Below, in pieces: positions 1 through 6,918 of a stretch of DNA of 19,798 bases (positions are counted from its first letter, which is position 1; every line of letters begins with the position of its first letter). Source of the stretch: JALRHH01 sp964590315 (GTDB lineage: Bacteria; Patescibacteriota; Saccharimonadia; Saccharimonadales; JALRHH01); NCBI GenBank assembly GCA_964590315.1, contig CAZPVS010000018.1:1-19798 (forward strand), in the 5' to 3' direction. Below the pieces are notes generated by a model. It was not told the DNA's origin and ran no database searches. It worked only from the letters and a program-made list of their open reading frames with translations. The translations under genes and the position numbers were made by a program.

Positions 1-1
1 T

Positions 2-97
2 AATGATCTTGCGCATAAGCTCCAGTCACTGGTAGTTGCTGATGCTGCCGAGAAACTTTCCAGATTACTTATCGAGATCGCGACCAAAACAACGTAA
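2..97 (+). CDS. C-terminal end of an upstream gene, possibly MurG (partial)
   Basis: An open frame enters from the left edge and ends at TAA (95-97), giving 31 residues that begin NDLAHKLQSLVVADAAEKL and end IEIATKTT. The amphipathic, Ala/Leu-rich helix resembles the C-terminal helix of MurG, the glycosyltransferase that makes lipid II. MurG lying directly before FtsQ is a common dcw-cluster order. The fragment is too short to prove this; MurC or another Mur protein is possible. The stop overlaps the presumed -10 box of the next gene, and the next ATG is 10 bp away. Confidence 0.5.
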   Translation, partial: NDLAHKLQSLVVADAAEKLSRLLIEIATKTT

Positions 98-100
98 AAT
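72..100 (+). promoter_or_regulatory. Candidate leaderless promoter for ftsQ
   Basis: TCGAGA (72-77, four of six matches to TTGACA), a 17-bp spacer, then TAAAAT (95-100). The -10 box ends 7 nt before the ATG at 108, so transcription would begin at or one base before the start codon. No Shine-Dalgarno sequence is present. Read-through from the upstream gene could also express ftsQ. Confidence 0.4.
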
Positions 101-107
101 AAGTACT

Positions 108-998
108 ATGTTCAGAAAAAAACAAACACAAACCCGCAGGACCCCGATACCAGGCAGCCAAACGAGCGTCTTTTCATATTACTCCAACCGATCTGGCGCT
201 GATGCCCCCCGTGGCCGCTATGAGCCTCCCGCGACTCATCGGCGGGGTTTGCAGCGTCTCCGACACGCACCAACCGTTATTGCGCTGGTTGTCATAGCTG
301 GATCACTTATCTACGCTTCATTGCTTAACACCAAACCTCGGGTTATGGTGGTTTCGAGTAGTAGTGATGCGTCATTCCAGCGCCCAACTGATGTCTACGA
401 AGATTTTATCACCAAGGAACTATCACAATCTCCGTGGCACAAGTCTAAACTGACATTCAATGGGAATAAAATAACTCAGAATATTCAGAAACAGTTTCCT
501 GAAGTTGCACATGCAGTCGTGACCGTGCCGATCATTGGACATCGTCCCGTAGTTCACATCGCCGTCGCTCGGCCTGCCTTTGTTCTTGCAACGACAAGCG
601 GAGCCTACTATATGAGTAATCAAGGCGTGCCACTAGTGAGAGTATCTGATGTAGAAAGTCCTCTTCCTAATATGACCATGGTCTCCGACGAGACAGGCTT
701 GCCAGTGAAAGTTGGTGAGCAGGCACTCCCTGTCGACACCGTGCTTTTTATATCTGATGTTATCGCACATATGAAAGCAATGAATGAGCCAATCGCATCG
801 ATTGCACTGCCATTAGAAGCGAATGAGTTACGTATACGATTACCAGAAAAACCGTACTACGTTCGCTTTAATACGCAAAATGATGCGCGAGTGCAGGTTG
901 GTACACTGTTGGCCGTGGTGAGTCGATTGCAGGGGAGTGGAGAGGTGCCTCAAGAGTATATTGATGTTCGCGTCGAGGAGCGTGCCTACTACAAATAA
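108..998 (+). CDS. ftsQ: FtsQ/DivIB-like cell division protein
   Basis: A protein of 296 residues from the ATG at 108. A longer frame from 36 overlaps the previous gene and is less likely. It has a basic, Ser/Arg/Pro-rich cytoplasmic N-terminus (about 1-60), a single membrane helix (about 65-85, TVIALVVIAGSLIYASLL) and an extracytoplasmic part with a POTRA-like section. That section includes KSKLTFNGNKITQNIQKQFP, and the downstream stretch VPIIGHRPVVHIAVARPAF resembles the FtsQ beta-domain entry. This is the bitopic topology of FtsQ/DivIB, which links FtsB/FtsL to the divisome during septal wall synthesis. Context after a possible murG supports the call. The sequence is divergent; a generic POTRA protein is the alternative. 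Confidence 0.75.
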   Translation: MFRKKQTQTRRTPIPGSQTSVFSYYSNRSGADAPRGRYEPPATHRRGLQRLRHAPTVIALVVIAGSLIYASLLNTKPRVMVVSSSSDASFQRPTDVYEDFITKELSQSPWHKSKLTFNGNKITQNIQKQFPEVAHAVVTVPIIGHRPVVHIAVARPAFVLATTSGAYYMSNQGVPLVRVSDVESPLPNMTMVSDETGLPVKVGEQALPVDTVLFISDVIAHMKAMNEPIASIALPLEANELRIRLPEKPYYVRFNTQNDARVQVGTLLAVVSRLQGSGEVPQEYIDVRVEERAYYK

Positions 999-1583
999 GC
1001 CTTCAGGCGTGCAGCATGCTTAGGCGTGTAACGGGTTAAGCTCGGGCACTATCAACCCTCTCATCTGCTACCCTGTCATGTTCGCAATTTGTTCATGATA
1101 TCAGACAGTACATGTATAAAAAACATACAAAAGAATATAAAAGGGCACAAGTCAAATATATTTATGAAAATGACGAGGGTGGGAGGGGAATCGATACTAA
1201 AACAATGAAATAGCGAAAAAGCAAAACTTTTCACGACATGACTGTGGAAAACTTGTGCGTATGTAATAATTTACAACGCGTGGCATATATCACAAACCTA
1301 CAGAAGCAAGCGGTGGTATATAAGAACAATCAGTGCAAAAAGTAGACAGAGCACACGCAAATTACTGAAAACTTTCTCTCATTTCAAAAATAGCTCCCCC
1401 GTTAGTTGGTACTATGTGTAACCTATATAATAATATGCCGCGTCGCAAAATATACATTGAGCGACATCTCATGTATAGCCTTTTTGGCACTCGTCATGCG
1501 CCCCCGCCACGTCTGTGTGCATGATCTTTTTGGACTTTCCGACGTACAAACGTTTTTGTTTTTTTGCCCGCCCTTTTGATCAT
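999..1583. other. Gene-free intergenic stretch
   Basis: I see no convincing coding region here. A 133-codon minus-strand frame at 1423-1824 has unnatural composition (Arg/Cys/Thr-rich, no hydrophobic core) and is antisense to the next gene. No clear intrinsic terminator follows ftsQ. The middle (about 1085-1450) is AT-rich with many short A runs. An unrecognised small RNA cannot be excluded. Confidence 0.5.
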
Positions 1584-1601
1584 ATGTGATGCACTTCACA
1601 T
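1584..1601. promoter_or_regulatory. CRP/FNR-like palindrome TGTGA-N6-TCACA
   Basis: ATGTGATGCACTTCACAT reads as perfect half-sites TGTGA and TCACA separated by 6 bp, the geometry bound by CRP-family regulators. It lies about 80 bp before the -10 box of the gene at 1693, a plausible activator distance. Whether this organism has a CRP-family protein is not visible here. Confidence 0.4.
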
Positions 1602-1619
1602 AGACTGCACGCTCCGTAC

Positions 1620-1631
1620 ATACACGTGTAT
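1620..1631. promoter_or_regulatory. Perfect 12-bp palindrome
   Basis: ATACACGTGTAT is a perfect palindrome between the CRP-like site and the -35-overlapping inverted repeat. It is a possible dimer-binding site; no family is assigned. Confidence 0.3.
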
Positions 1632-1635
1632 AAAT

Positions 1636-1668
1636 CGTGTTCGCAAAACGTTCGGTTTTACGAACATG
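1636..1668. promoter_or_regulatory. Inverted repeat overlapping the -35 box of the 1693 gene
   Basis: Arms GTTCGCAAAAC (1639-1649) and GTTTTACGAAC (1655-1665) pair with one mismatch. The pairing extends outward to about 14 bp around the loop GTTCG. GTTCG also occurs as loop and arm, so an alternative palindrome GTTCG-N6-CGAAC (1650-1665) exists. Its half-sites resemble the GAAC/GTTC halves of Gram-positive LexA boxes, although the spacing is not the classical one. The repeat covers the candidate -35 hexamer at 1657-1662, as expected of a repressor operator. Confidence 0.5.
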
Positions 1669-1685
1669 CATACGTAGCCTACAAT
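1657..1685 (+). promoter_or_regulatory. Candidate leaderless promoter for the 1693 gene
   Basis: TTTACG (1657-1662), a 17-bp spacer, then TACAAT (1680-1685), ending 7 nt before the ATG at 1693. The mRNA would be leaderless or nearly so. Confidence 0.5.
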
Positions 1686-1692
1686 AAGGCCC

Positions 1693-2355
1693 ATGGATCA
1701 CCTCAGACGAGCCGCTATTGGCCAGCGTGTATGGACGAAAGACCAAATCAAAGCAGGGTTTCTTAGTTTTTATGCGCTCCATGGTCGATATCCGACTTCG
1801 CATGAGATTGACGCATATCCGCATTTGCCCTCGGCTCGATCACTACAGCGAAGCTTCGGCGGCCTGGTTGCTGTACGAAAAGAATTATTTCCACAGGAAA
1901 TATCCAACTATACACTTGGGACGCATAGAAGTGCTGTCGCTAAAAAGACATTCCATCAAGGAAGAGACTATGAGATTGCGTTTTACAAGTACTTAACAGG
2001 AGTATTCCAAGATATAGCCGTACATGAGCACAAAGTCATTCGGCCTGGCAACGTTAGCTGTGACTTCTATGTGTATCTCAACGAGAATGAAGGCATTGTT
2101 ATTGATATATTTTATGCGGACAGTATTATCAATCTGATAAACGTCGTAAACATCAAGCTGAGACGATATGCGCTTATCAGCCCGCCAACCTATTTAGTCG
2201 TTGTCGGGAACGAAGCTATTACGCAGTCCGAAATCGATAAAAAGATGTCAAATCGCAAAACACCCCTGCCGGAACATATATCAGTCGTCTCGGAGCATCA
2301 CTTTAAGGCTATAGTGGCCGAAGACCTCTTACGACGCTCGCATTTTGGCCGGTAA
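1693..2355 (+). CDS. Unknown protein, possible restriction-like nuclease
   Basis: A protein of 220 residues with no sure family. Residues about 14-65 (from WTKDQIKAGFLSFYALHGRY to RSFGGLVAVRKEL, with Pro-Thr and 'LPSARSLQRSFG' between) look like the helical 'homing-endonuclease-associated repeat', a DNA-binding helix-turn-helix found beside HNH nucleases. The C-terminal half has a pattern compatible with a PD-(D/E)XK fold: E94 in a helix, D124 in SCDFYVYL, D138 in GIVIDIFY and K155 in NIKLRRY. The canonical Lys two residues after D138 is replaced by Phe, so activity, if any, needs a migrated Lys. The start is set by the candidate leaderless promoter; there is no clear SD. The gene converges with the sigma4/HARE gene 9 bp away. 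Confidence 0.65.
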   Translation: MDHLRRAAIGQRVWTKDQIKAGFLSFYALHGRYPTSHEIDAYPHLPSARSLQRSFGGLVAVRKELFPQEISNYTLGTHRSAVAKKTFHQGRDYEIAFYKYLTGVFQDIAVHEHKVIRPGNVSCDFYVYLNENEGIVIDIFYADSIINLINVVNIKLRRYALISPPTYLVVVGNEAITQSEIDKKMSNRKTPLPEHISVVSEHHFKAIVAEDLLRRSHFGR

Positions 2356-2364
2356 GGCCGGTCA

Positions 2365-3408
2365 TTATTCTGCTTCAGCGAGAGTGTATGTAGCTTTTGC
2401 TACACGCTTGAACTGATCTTTGCCCTGAAGATTGAGCAGAATGGTTGTTTCCTTGACATAGCGGCTCTTCAGCACGCGTTTGACGATTTCATCGCGGTGC
2501 AGGGGCTCCCCTGCTTTCTTCAGTACATCAGTGATGATATCAGCGACAGTCCCCTTGTTGTATCCCCACTCTTTGAGCGCATAAATGCCGCGGCCGATGA
2601 GCACGAAACGCTTGTCCTTAATAAGTTCATTGTGGATAGCCTGCGTCGTGACATCTTTGCGCTTGAAATCAGATTTTTTAATAGCCTGAGCGATATCATT
2701 GAAGTGCATATGCTTGCCTTCTTCTTTCAGGATGACGTAAATCTTATCCCGAATGTTTTTTGGATTGACCATCGGCCACTTAACAAGACCCCATCGGCCA
2801 TTCAGCGTTGCAAGATGCTTACTGACAGTTGCCAGAGCTTCAGTATGTGCATGGTCATTATGACCTGCTTTTTGGGCAATTGTTTTGATATCTGCCGGTT
2901 CCCCGTGCTGTTTAATGGTCTCAATGAGTCCTGTGACGAGTTCTTTGATTTTCTTCTCGTTGTGTTGGGTCGTTACGCCGATGGCGTGGTGAAAATGATC
3001 ATTATCCTCAATAACAGATAGTTCCGGACATAATTGTGCTAGGAATGAAACCCGGGCTTGATCGAGGCGGTCATTCGTCTGGGTAAAGCGGGCGCTCAGT
3101 TCCTGTACGCGAGCCACTTTGCCCATGGCATTAATGGCATCTACGAATGCGGCCTGCACTTGAAGTATATGAGGTAGTTCCCCGCTCTTTGCCTGAGCTT
3201 TTAGGCGAGTAATCACCGCCTTTTCTAGCTGACGAACACGCTCACGAGTGATGCCGAGCAGCTCCCCAATCTGTTCAAGAGTCTCTTTGCGGTCAAACAA
3301 ACCATAGCGACGTGAAATAATCTCTCGCTCACGCTCACGCTCTATGGTGCCGAGAATATCGTTTACAAATTTTTCCACCGGCAAATTGTTATTGGCCGCA
3401 TCGGTCAT
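2365..3408 (-). CDS. Sigma-70 region 4 / HARE-HTH regulator
   Basis: A protein of 347 residues. Residues about 18-72 (ILGTIEREREREIISRRYGL, then TLEQIGELLGITRERVRQLE) are a clear sigma-70 region 4 helix-turn-helix, the part that reads the -35 element. No region 2 is present, so it cannot be a complete sigma factor. Residues about 216-285 (IRDKIYVILKEEGKHMHF, ending GRGIYALKEWG) form a HARE-HTH winged helix of the kind found in the RNA polymerase delta subunit. A third similar module (about 286-347, GEPLHRDEIVKRVLKSRYV) ends the protein. It probably binds DNA or RNA polymerase as an accessory regulator. It has a true leader with AAGGA about 8 nt before the ATG, unlike several neighbours. Confidence 0.8.
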   Translation of the reverse strand: MTDAANNNLPVEKFVNDILGTIEREREREIISRRYGLFDRKETLEQIGELLGITRERVRQLEKAVITRLKAQAKSGELPHILQVQAAFVDAINAMGKVARVQELSARFTQTNDRLDQARVSFLAQLCPELSVIEDNDHFHHAIGVTTQHNEKKIKELVTGLIETIKQHGEPADIKTIAQKAGHNDHAHTEALATVSKHLATLNGRWGLVKWPMVNPKNIRDKIYVILKEEGKHMHFNDIAQAIKKSDFKRKDVTTQAIHNELIKDKRFVLIGRGIYALKEWGYNKGTVADIITDVLKKAGEPLHRDEIVKRVLKSRYVKETTILLNLQGKDQFKRVAKATYTLAEAE

Positions 3409-3432
3409 TTATTCATTCCTTATCTGTTAATG

Positions 3433-3472
3433 CAGAGGTGTTAAGTAATATTGTAAAACAAATATACCTCTG
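3433..3472. repeat. Inverted repeat CAGAGGT/ACCTCTG flanking the -10 box
   Basis: CAGAGGT (3433-3439) and ACCTCTG (3466-3472) are perfect 7-bp inverted copies about 33 bp apart, centre to centre. One arm lies beside the -35 box inside the spacer, the other just downstream of the predicted start. This could be a paired operator for autoregulation. Confidence 0.4.
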
Positions 3473-3478
3473 AGTCAA
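3450..3478 (-). promoter_or_regulatory. Promoter of the sigma4/HARE gene
   Basis: On the minus strand, TTGACT (3473-3478), a 17-bp spacer and TACAAT (3450-3455). The predicted start is near 3443, giving a leader of about 35 nt containing the SD-like AAGGA. Confidence 0.65.
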
Positions 3479-3741
3479 TACCCTTTAGACTATAATTACC
3501 AGCAGTGCAAACTTGTGATATCACATACGTAGACACTCTCAGACCACTCTCGTAGGATCTGATCATTTGTTAACACCAAATGGAGTAATGCAAACGCTAC
3601 TACTTAGTAACGATTATAAACTTATTCTAGCATCAAATAGACTTTATGGCCCAATAATTGTGTAGAAATATTACAACGAAACGTACTTGCACTCTGTACA
3701 AATTGTGGAAAACATAGGCTGTTTCACCAGGTGCCTCATAA
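3479..3741. other. Intergenic region downstream of topA
   Basis: No gene seen. It contains a perfect palindrome TGTGATATCACA (3514-3525). No convincing intrinsic terminator with a T-run follows topA, so its transcript may run on into the next gene. Confidence 0.4.
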
Positions 3742-6033
3742 CTACGCGGCTTTTTTTCGCCGGACGACTCGCTTTTTCTTGGCGGGGGCTTTGTCGAGCA
3801 ACTCTTGTGCATCTTTCTCTGTGAGTGTCGTTGGGTCGGTGCTTTTAGAGATGCGTGCGTTTTTCTTGCCATCTGTGACATACGGACCATACGGACCATT
3901 GAGAATTTTGATACCCGACTTTTCGAAATGCTTAATATTCTTATTTGCTTCTATCTCGAGCTTTTGGGCATAGAGTTCCCGTGCGTCTTCTTCAGATATC
4001 TTCATGGGGTCGTGGGGCTTGATAGAGACGTAGAGCTTGCCGACCTGGATGTATGGACCAAAACGTCCGATATTAGCTTTGATATCTTGGCCGTCATCGG
4101 TCTTGCCTACGAGCCGAGGCAGCTTAAACATCTCGAGTGCTTGTTCGAGTGTCACATCTTCAAGCAATACCCCTTCTGGCATAGGTGCAAAATCAGGTTT
4201 CTCCTCACTTTCAGTGACGCCTCTCTGTAGCATCGGGCCATAGCGACCATATCGGGCCATAATTGGCTTACCGGACTTGGGATCCGTACCAAGCTGTCGC
4301 GTCTGGGTGCTCTCTTCTCTGCTAATATCCTCGGAATTCACAATTAACGGATGAAACTCGGTATAGAACTCGTTGATCATGTCCACCCAGGTGCCCTTAC
4401 CTTCTGCAATATGGTCAAAGTCTTCCTCAACGTGGGCGGTAAAATCGTAGTCAACAATCTTTGAAAAATGCTTCACGAGAAAATCGGTTGTTACATCAGC
4501 GAGTGCGGTCGGGAGGAGCTTATTGCGGTCTGCTCCTGTTACTTCTGTTTTTTCCGTTGCGGTGATGGTTCCGTTAGATAGCGTCAGTGCTTGCACAGTC
4601 CGTTCTGTGCCTTCTAAATCAGCCTTAACCACGTATTCTCGTGCCTGAATGGTACTAATAGTAGGCGCGTATGTACTCGGGCGGCCGATACCGTTTTCTT
4701 CGAGAGCCTTTACCAGGCTGGCCTCTGAGTACCGTGCGGGAGGGCGACTAAACACTTCTGCGGCAGTTGCGCTCTGAAGCATCAGTTCCTGTCCATCTGA
4801 CACTGCCGGGAGGATGACATCGTCTTTTCCGCCCCCATAGACCTTAAGGAACCCATCAAACTTAAGAACCTCGCCTTTAGCGCTAAAGATTTCCTGTCGG
4901 GTGCTTATAGCTATTTTAATTTCTGACTTATCGATGGCTGCGGGTGCCATCTGGCTTGCAATTGCTCGGCGCCATATGAGTTCGTATAATTTTTTCTGCT
5001 GTGGATCTGCCCCGGCACTGAGCTTATTGAAATCTGTTGGTCGAATGGCTTCGTGGGCTTCTTGGGCGGACTCTTGCTTGGTCTTGAACTGCCGCACTTT
5101 ATGATATTCCGGACCGAAGGCTTTGGTGATGTATGTTTCGGCCGCTTTGATAGCAAATCCGGAAAGAGTTGTGCTGTCAGTACGCATATAGGTGATATGT
5201 CCAGACTCATAGAGCCGTTGCGCTAAGGTCATGGTCTGCTTGACGCCATAGCCGAGGCGCCGTGAAGCTTCTTGTTGGAGAGTACTGGTCGTGAATGGCG
5301 CTCCAGGATTGCGGGTGCCTGGTGATTTTTCGACAGATTGGACGGTAAACGTGGCTGCAGTATTGGCTTGGAGAAAATCACGTGCCTGTTGCTGAGAACT
5401 GAAGCGGGTGTTGAGTTCGGCGGGTAGCTCAGTAGTATCAACACTAAAGCTGGCGGTCACTTTATATTTGCTTTCAGGCGTGAAATCACGTATTTCTCGC
5501 TCGCGTTCAACAATAAGCCGGACTGCCACAGACTGTACGCGGCCGGCGCTCAAGCCGGGGCGTACTTTCTTCCAGAGGACTGGACTGAGCTCGTACCCAA
5601 CAAGCCGATCGAGAATACGGCGTGCCTGCTGGGCATCCACGAGGTGCTTATCGATAGTTCGCGGATTCTTAATAGCGGTCTGAATAGCCGACTTAGTAAT
5701 TTCATGAAACACAATACGCTTTGTTTTTTTGGCATCGAGACCGAGTGCCTCGCTGAGGTGCCATGCAATAGCTTCGCCTTCTCGGTCTTCATCGCTTGCG
5801 AGCCAGACTTCGGCACCTTTTGCAGCGGTTTTCAGTTCACTGACGACTTTCTTTTTGTCTGCGCTGACAGCATAGGTTGGCTCAAAGTTATTATCGATAG
5901 CAATGTTGAGACCTTTTTTTGGAAGATCGCGTATATGTCCGAAACTACTCTTCACCGTAAATTCCTTACCCAGGAATTTCTCGATGGTCTTGGCCTTTGC
6001 TGGGGACTCCACAATTACTAAATTTTTTGCCAT
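3742..6033 (-). CDS. topA: DNA topoisomerase I
   Basis: A protein of 763 residues, a type IA topoisomerase that relaxes negative supercoils through a transient 5'-phosphotyrosine. The N-terminal Toprim domain has E9 (IVESPAKAKTIEKFLG) and the acidic DEDREGE (81-87). The catalytic Tyr is Y282 in TYMRTDSTTL. ENGIGRPSTYAPTIS (about 446-460) is another family signature. The C-terminus lacks Cys-type zinc fingers and instead carries three GxxGP repeats (about 595-605 GRYGPMLQRG, 656-665 GRFGPYIQVG, 713-722 GPYGPYVTDG), then a Lys/Arg tail. The start codon directly follows a -10 box (leaderless). It shares strand and neighbourhood with dprA, the common smf-topA arrangement. Confidence 0.97.
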   Translation of the reverse strand: MAKNLVIVESPAKAKTIEKFLGKEFTVKSSFGHIRDLPKKGLNIAIDNNFEPTYAVSADKKKVVSELKTAAKGAEVWLASDEDREGEAIAWHLSEALGLDAKKTKRIVFHEITKSAIQTAIKNPRTIDKHLVDAQQARRILDRLVGYELSPVLWKKVRPGLSAGRVQSVAVRLIVEREREIRDFTPESKYKVTASFSVDTTELPAELNTRFSSQQQARDFLQANTAATFTVQSVEKSPGTRNPGAPFTTSTLQQEASRRLGYGVKQTMTLAQRLYESGHITYMRTDSTTLSGFAIKAAETYITKAFGPEYHKVRQFKTKQESAQEAHEAIRPTDFNKLSAGADPQQKKLYELIWRRAIASQMAPAAIDKSEIKIAISTRQEIFSAKGEVLKFDGFLKVYGGGKDDVILPAVSDGQELMLQSATAAEVFSRPPARYSEASLVKALEENGIGRPSTYAPTISTIQAREYVVKADLEGTERTVQALTLSNGTITATEKTEVTGADRNKLLPTALADVTTDFLVKHFSKIVDYDFTAHVEEDFDHIAEGKGTWVDMINEFYTEFHPLIVNSEDISREESTQTRQLGTDPKSGKPIMARYGRYGPMLQRGVTESEEKPDFAPMPEGVLLEDVTLEQALEMFKLPRLVGKTDDGQDIKANIGRFGPYIQVGKLYVSIKPHDPMKISEEDARELYAQKLEIEANKNIKHFEKSGIKILNGPYGPYVTDGKKNARISKSTDPTTLTEKDAQELLDKAPAKKKRVVRRKKAA

Positions 6034-6041
6034 TAGCTTTT

Positions 6042-6070
6042 AGTATACCTTATATAGTCTTAGTTCTTAA
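6042..6070 (-). promoter_or_regulatory. Candidate leaderless promoter of topA
   Basis: Minus strand TTAAGA (6065-6070), a 17-bp spacer and TATACT (6042-6047), then 8 nt to the ATG at 6033. There is no SD sequence. Confidence 0.5.
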
Positions 6071-6146
6071 AACTGCACTAGCGTATATGAGAATGCTAAC
6101 AAAAGCAAATGGTATGGCTGCTAGGCGCATGCTTGCTGGGGTATAA

Positions 6147-6662
6147 CTAGTGGCTTGCTGGCGAGGGAGAGTTGGAGGCGTGCATGCTCCCCGCGAGGCC
6201 TTGCATCTCTCTCATAGCAGTATGACGTAATACAATATCTTCCACACTCTCAATGCGGGCATGCTCTATGCCATGCAATAGTCCCATGTAGTGCCGGCCA
6301 GCCCAGAGCTCTATTGCGTTTAAACGATCTCTTGGGTCACTTGATTCTTTTCGTGTGTATTGCATCGTGAGCATTGCTGCCGCGAGACGTTCGGTATCTT
6401 CTAGACTGCGTGGTTTGTACATTCGTTGCCGACGAGTTTCGACTGATTCAAAAAGTGTTTCTCGGGCATGCAACAGCCCCGCCTGCCCTATACGAAGATA
6501 CCGACGATTGAGTTCATTCCTGTATGCTTCTTCGCTTTCTGGTCCAGGCTGGAGTAAAACCGATTCGGCTTCTAGGAATAACCGGCATTCACGACTGACG
6601 GAAAGATATCGGTAGTACTGTGCGACTCCAGCGAGTCGTTTTCCTGAAGGGATCCGTACCAT
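6147..6662 (-). CDS. Unknown helical protein
   Basis: A protein of 171 residues, not recognised. It is rich in Glu, Arg, Leu and Ala, predicted almost all alpha-helical, with no Cys, no signal peptide and no membrane segment. Notable stretches are SRECRLFLEAESVLL, RRYLRIGQAGLLHARETLFE, and AIELWAGRHYMGLLHGIEHA, where several His/Glu residues lie on one helix. The last 15 residues are Ser/Pro/Ala/His and probably disordered. It lies between dprA/zinc peptide and topA on the same strand with gaps of 70 and 113 bp. Composition looks like a real protein; function cannot be inferred. Confidence 0.7.
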   Translation of the reverse strand: MVRIPSGKRLAGVAQYYRYLSVSRECRLFLEAESVLLQPGPESEEAYRNELNRRYLRIGQAGLLHARETLFESVETRRQRMYKPRSLEDTERLAAAMLTMQYTRKESSDPRDRLNAIELWAGRHYMGLLHGIEHARIESVEDIVLRHTAMREMQGLAGSMHASNSPSPASH

Positions 6663-6732
6663 TACGCTACATACACCATAATTCTTGTGCGATACTATAG
6701 CATCAACGAACCCATAAAGCTATAGCGGATTA

Positions 6733-6918
6733 CTATTGTTTGCTACGGGTCAAATGGTACCCGGCGCAGAGCGGGCATTTATAGTATCGCGTTGGTCGTC
6801 CAGCTTTCGTATTGGCAGGGTTAATGCGCTTCAAGGCTTCCTGTGCGGCGACATACGTCTGGTACCGTACTTTGTTCCGACACATTCGCTTATCTTTGTT
6901 GCTGAAGATGCCGAACAT
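6733..6918 (-). CDS. Small zinc-ribbon-like protein coupled to dprA
   Basis: A 61-residue protein. An N-terminal basic part with one Cys (C13 in RMCRNKVRYQTYVAAQEALK) is followed by a C-terminal YYKCPLCAGYHLTRSKQ knuckle. The pattern C ... CPxC ... H suggests a one-zinc ribbon of a type common in small phage and bacterial proteins ending 'C-x2-C-x3-HLT'. The ATG shares one base with the dprA stop (TAATG), so translation is probably coupled to dprA and the two are one transcript. The role is unknown; nucleic-acid binding is inferred from basic charge and knuckle. Confidence 0.75.
   Translation of the reverse strand: MFGIFSNKDKRMCRNKVRYQTYVAAQEALKRINPANTKAGRPTRYYKCPLCAGYHLTRSKQ

Noticed and set aside
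36..107. Longer start for FtsQ
   Set aside because: The extra 24 residues overlap the preceding gene's end and the likely promoter; the ATG at 108 fits the -10 spacing.
1423..1824. Minus-strand frame of 133 codons
   Set aside because: Arg/Cys/Thr-rich composition without a hydrophobic core. It overlaps the promoter and start of the better supported plus-strand gene.
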